This document shows, piece by piece, positions 63,680 to 64,000 of a DNA stretch of 64,000 nt. Below the pieces are notes generated by a model. That model made no database searches. It was not told where the DNA came from and was given only the letters and a program-made list of their open reading frames with translations. The stretch's first letter is position 1, and each line of letters begins with the position of its first letter. The position numbers and the translations under genes were made by a program. Source of the stretch: DAITAZ01 sp036824045 (lineage in GTDB: Bacteria > Pseudomonadota > Gammaproteobacteria > Burkholderiales > Rhodocyclaceae); NCBI GenBank assembly GCA_036824045.1, contig DAITAZ010000004.1:62001-126000 (forward strand), given 5' to 3'.

Positions 63680-64000
63680 ATGACCCGGCAGCAAGCTCCG
63701 TACTACTTCGTGCCCGAACCTTCGCGCTGGCCAATCTTTGGCTCCCTGGCGCTGTTCCTCATAGCCAGTGGCTCGGTGCTTGCCATCAATGCCGTGCACG
63801 GGGGGATGGCGGTGCTGCTCCTCGGCCTGGCAGTCCTGGTGTACATGATGTTCGGCTGGTTCGGAAACGTCGTCGGCGAGTCCGAATCGGGCCAGTACTC
63901 GCGGCGGGTGGATGTGTCCTTCCGCTGGAGCATGAGCTGGTTCATCTTTTCGGAAGTGATGTTCTTCGCAGCCTTTTTCGGCGCCCTGTTCTATGCCCGG
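63680..64000 (+). CDS. coxC: Cytochrome c oxidase subunit III (partial, C-terminus outside window)
   Basis: 107 codons are visible from the ATG at 63680; the frame runs off the end. Seen: YYFVPEPSRWPIFGSLALFL (8-27), typical CoxC start, a second helix LAINAVHGGMAVLLLGLAVLV and GFGN-like GWFGNVVGESESGQYSRRVDVSFRWSMSWFIFSEVMFFAAFFGALFYAR, the conserved helix III region. GAGGAGG precedes the start. Subunit III stabilises the oxidase core and the oxygen path. Confidence 0.96.
   Translation, partial: MTRQQAPYYFVPEPSRWPIFGSLALFLIASGSVLAINAVHGGMAVLLLGLAVLVYMMFGWFGNVVGESESGQYSRRVDVSFRWSMSWFIFSEVMFFAAFFGALFYAR

Overview
The window is a GC-rich (roughly two thirds G+C by eye) chromosomal segment of a Gram-negative bacterium, most likely a betaproteobacterium of the Rhodocyclales/Nitrosomonadales type. 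That placement is an inference from gene content and order: a HAD nucleotidase next to argB, an isoaspartate-methyltransferase-like gene with rhodanese, tolC and waaA, the run aroQ-accB-accC-prmA-zinc ribbon protein-tpx-pfkB, mpl, and a coxB-coxA-small protein-ctaG-DUF2970-coxC operon. No rRNA, tRNA, CRISPR array, insertion sequence or phage gene was recognised. About 58 protein genes are called; the first and last run off the window.

Layout. 1-8575 is mostly housekeeping: HAD nucleotidase (partial), argB, an alpha/beta hydrolase overlapping tail to tail with an orphan ParA ATPase, the two-module malic enzyme maeB, a quinone oxidoreductase, a small secreted protein and a GGDEF diguanylate cyclase. 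8775-17809 holds an unknown exported protein, a TonB-like protein and a tightly overlapping MSHA-type pilus assembly operon (mshI, a PilN-like gene, mshJ, mshK, mshL, mshM, mshN) that stops before any assembly ATPase, platform protein or pilin. 17942-22529 has a MocR-type regulator with an inverted repeat next to its start, a small lipoprotein, a divergent PIMT-like protein, rhodanese and TolC.

22631-49178 is a large LPS/O-antigen region. waaA and waaC (minus strand) are divergent from a core glycosyltransferase. Then come sugar-nucleotide genes (a UDP-glucuronate 4-epimerase-like enzyme, rmlB, rmlD, rmlA, rmlC, galE), the ABC exporter wzm/wzt, an aminotransferase/acetyltransferase pair suited to an N-acetylated 4-amino sugar, five glycosyltransferase genes (one a 1119-residue fusion of three transferase modules), a methyltransferase, and wbpV/wbpL/wbpM-like genes that would make and load the first HexNAc-type sugar on the lipid carrier. 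Export by Wzm/Wzt, a Wzt with a long C-terminal domain, a methyltransferase and a transferase with a coiled-coil tail suggest an ABC-exported, possibly end-capped O-polysaccharide.

49212-57946 is housekeeping again: apaH, then a minus-strand series (predicted nucleotidyltransferase-like protein, TlpA-like thioredoxin, aroQ, accB, accC, prmA, DUF3426 zinc-ribbon protein, tpx, PfkB kinase, glycine-zipper lipoprotein). 58042-64000 has mpl and the aa3-type cytochrome c oxidase operon, preceded by a 593-base leader with a perfect FNR/ANR-type box and a UUCG-capped hairpin.

No clearly new defence or mobile system is seen. The points most worth checking are the unusual glycosyltransferase architectures of the O-antigen locus, a 24-bp perfect palindrome at the end of one of its genes, several promoter-proximal hairpins, and the FNR-type box ahead of the cox leader.
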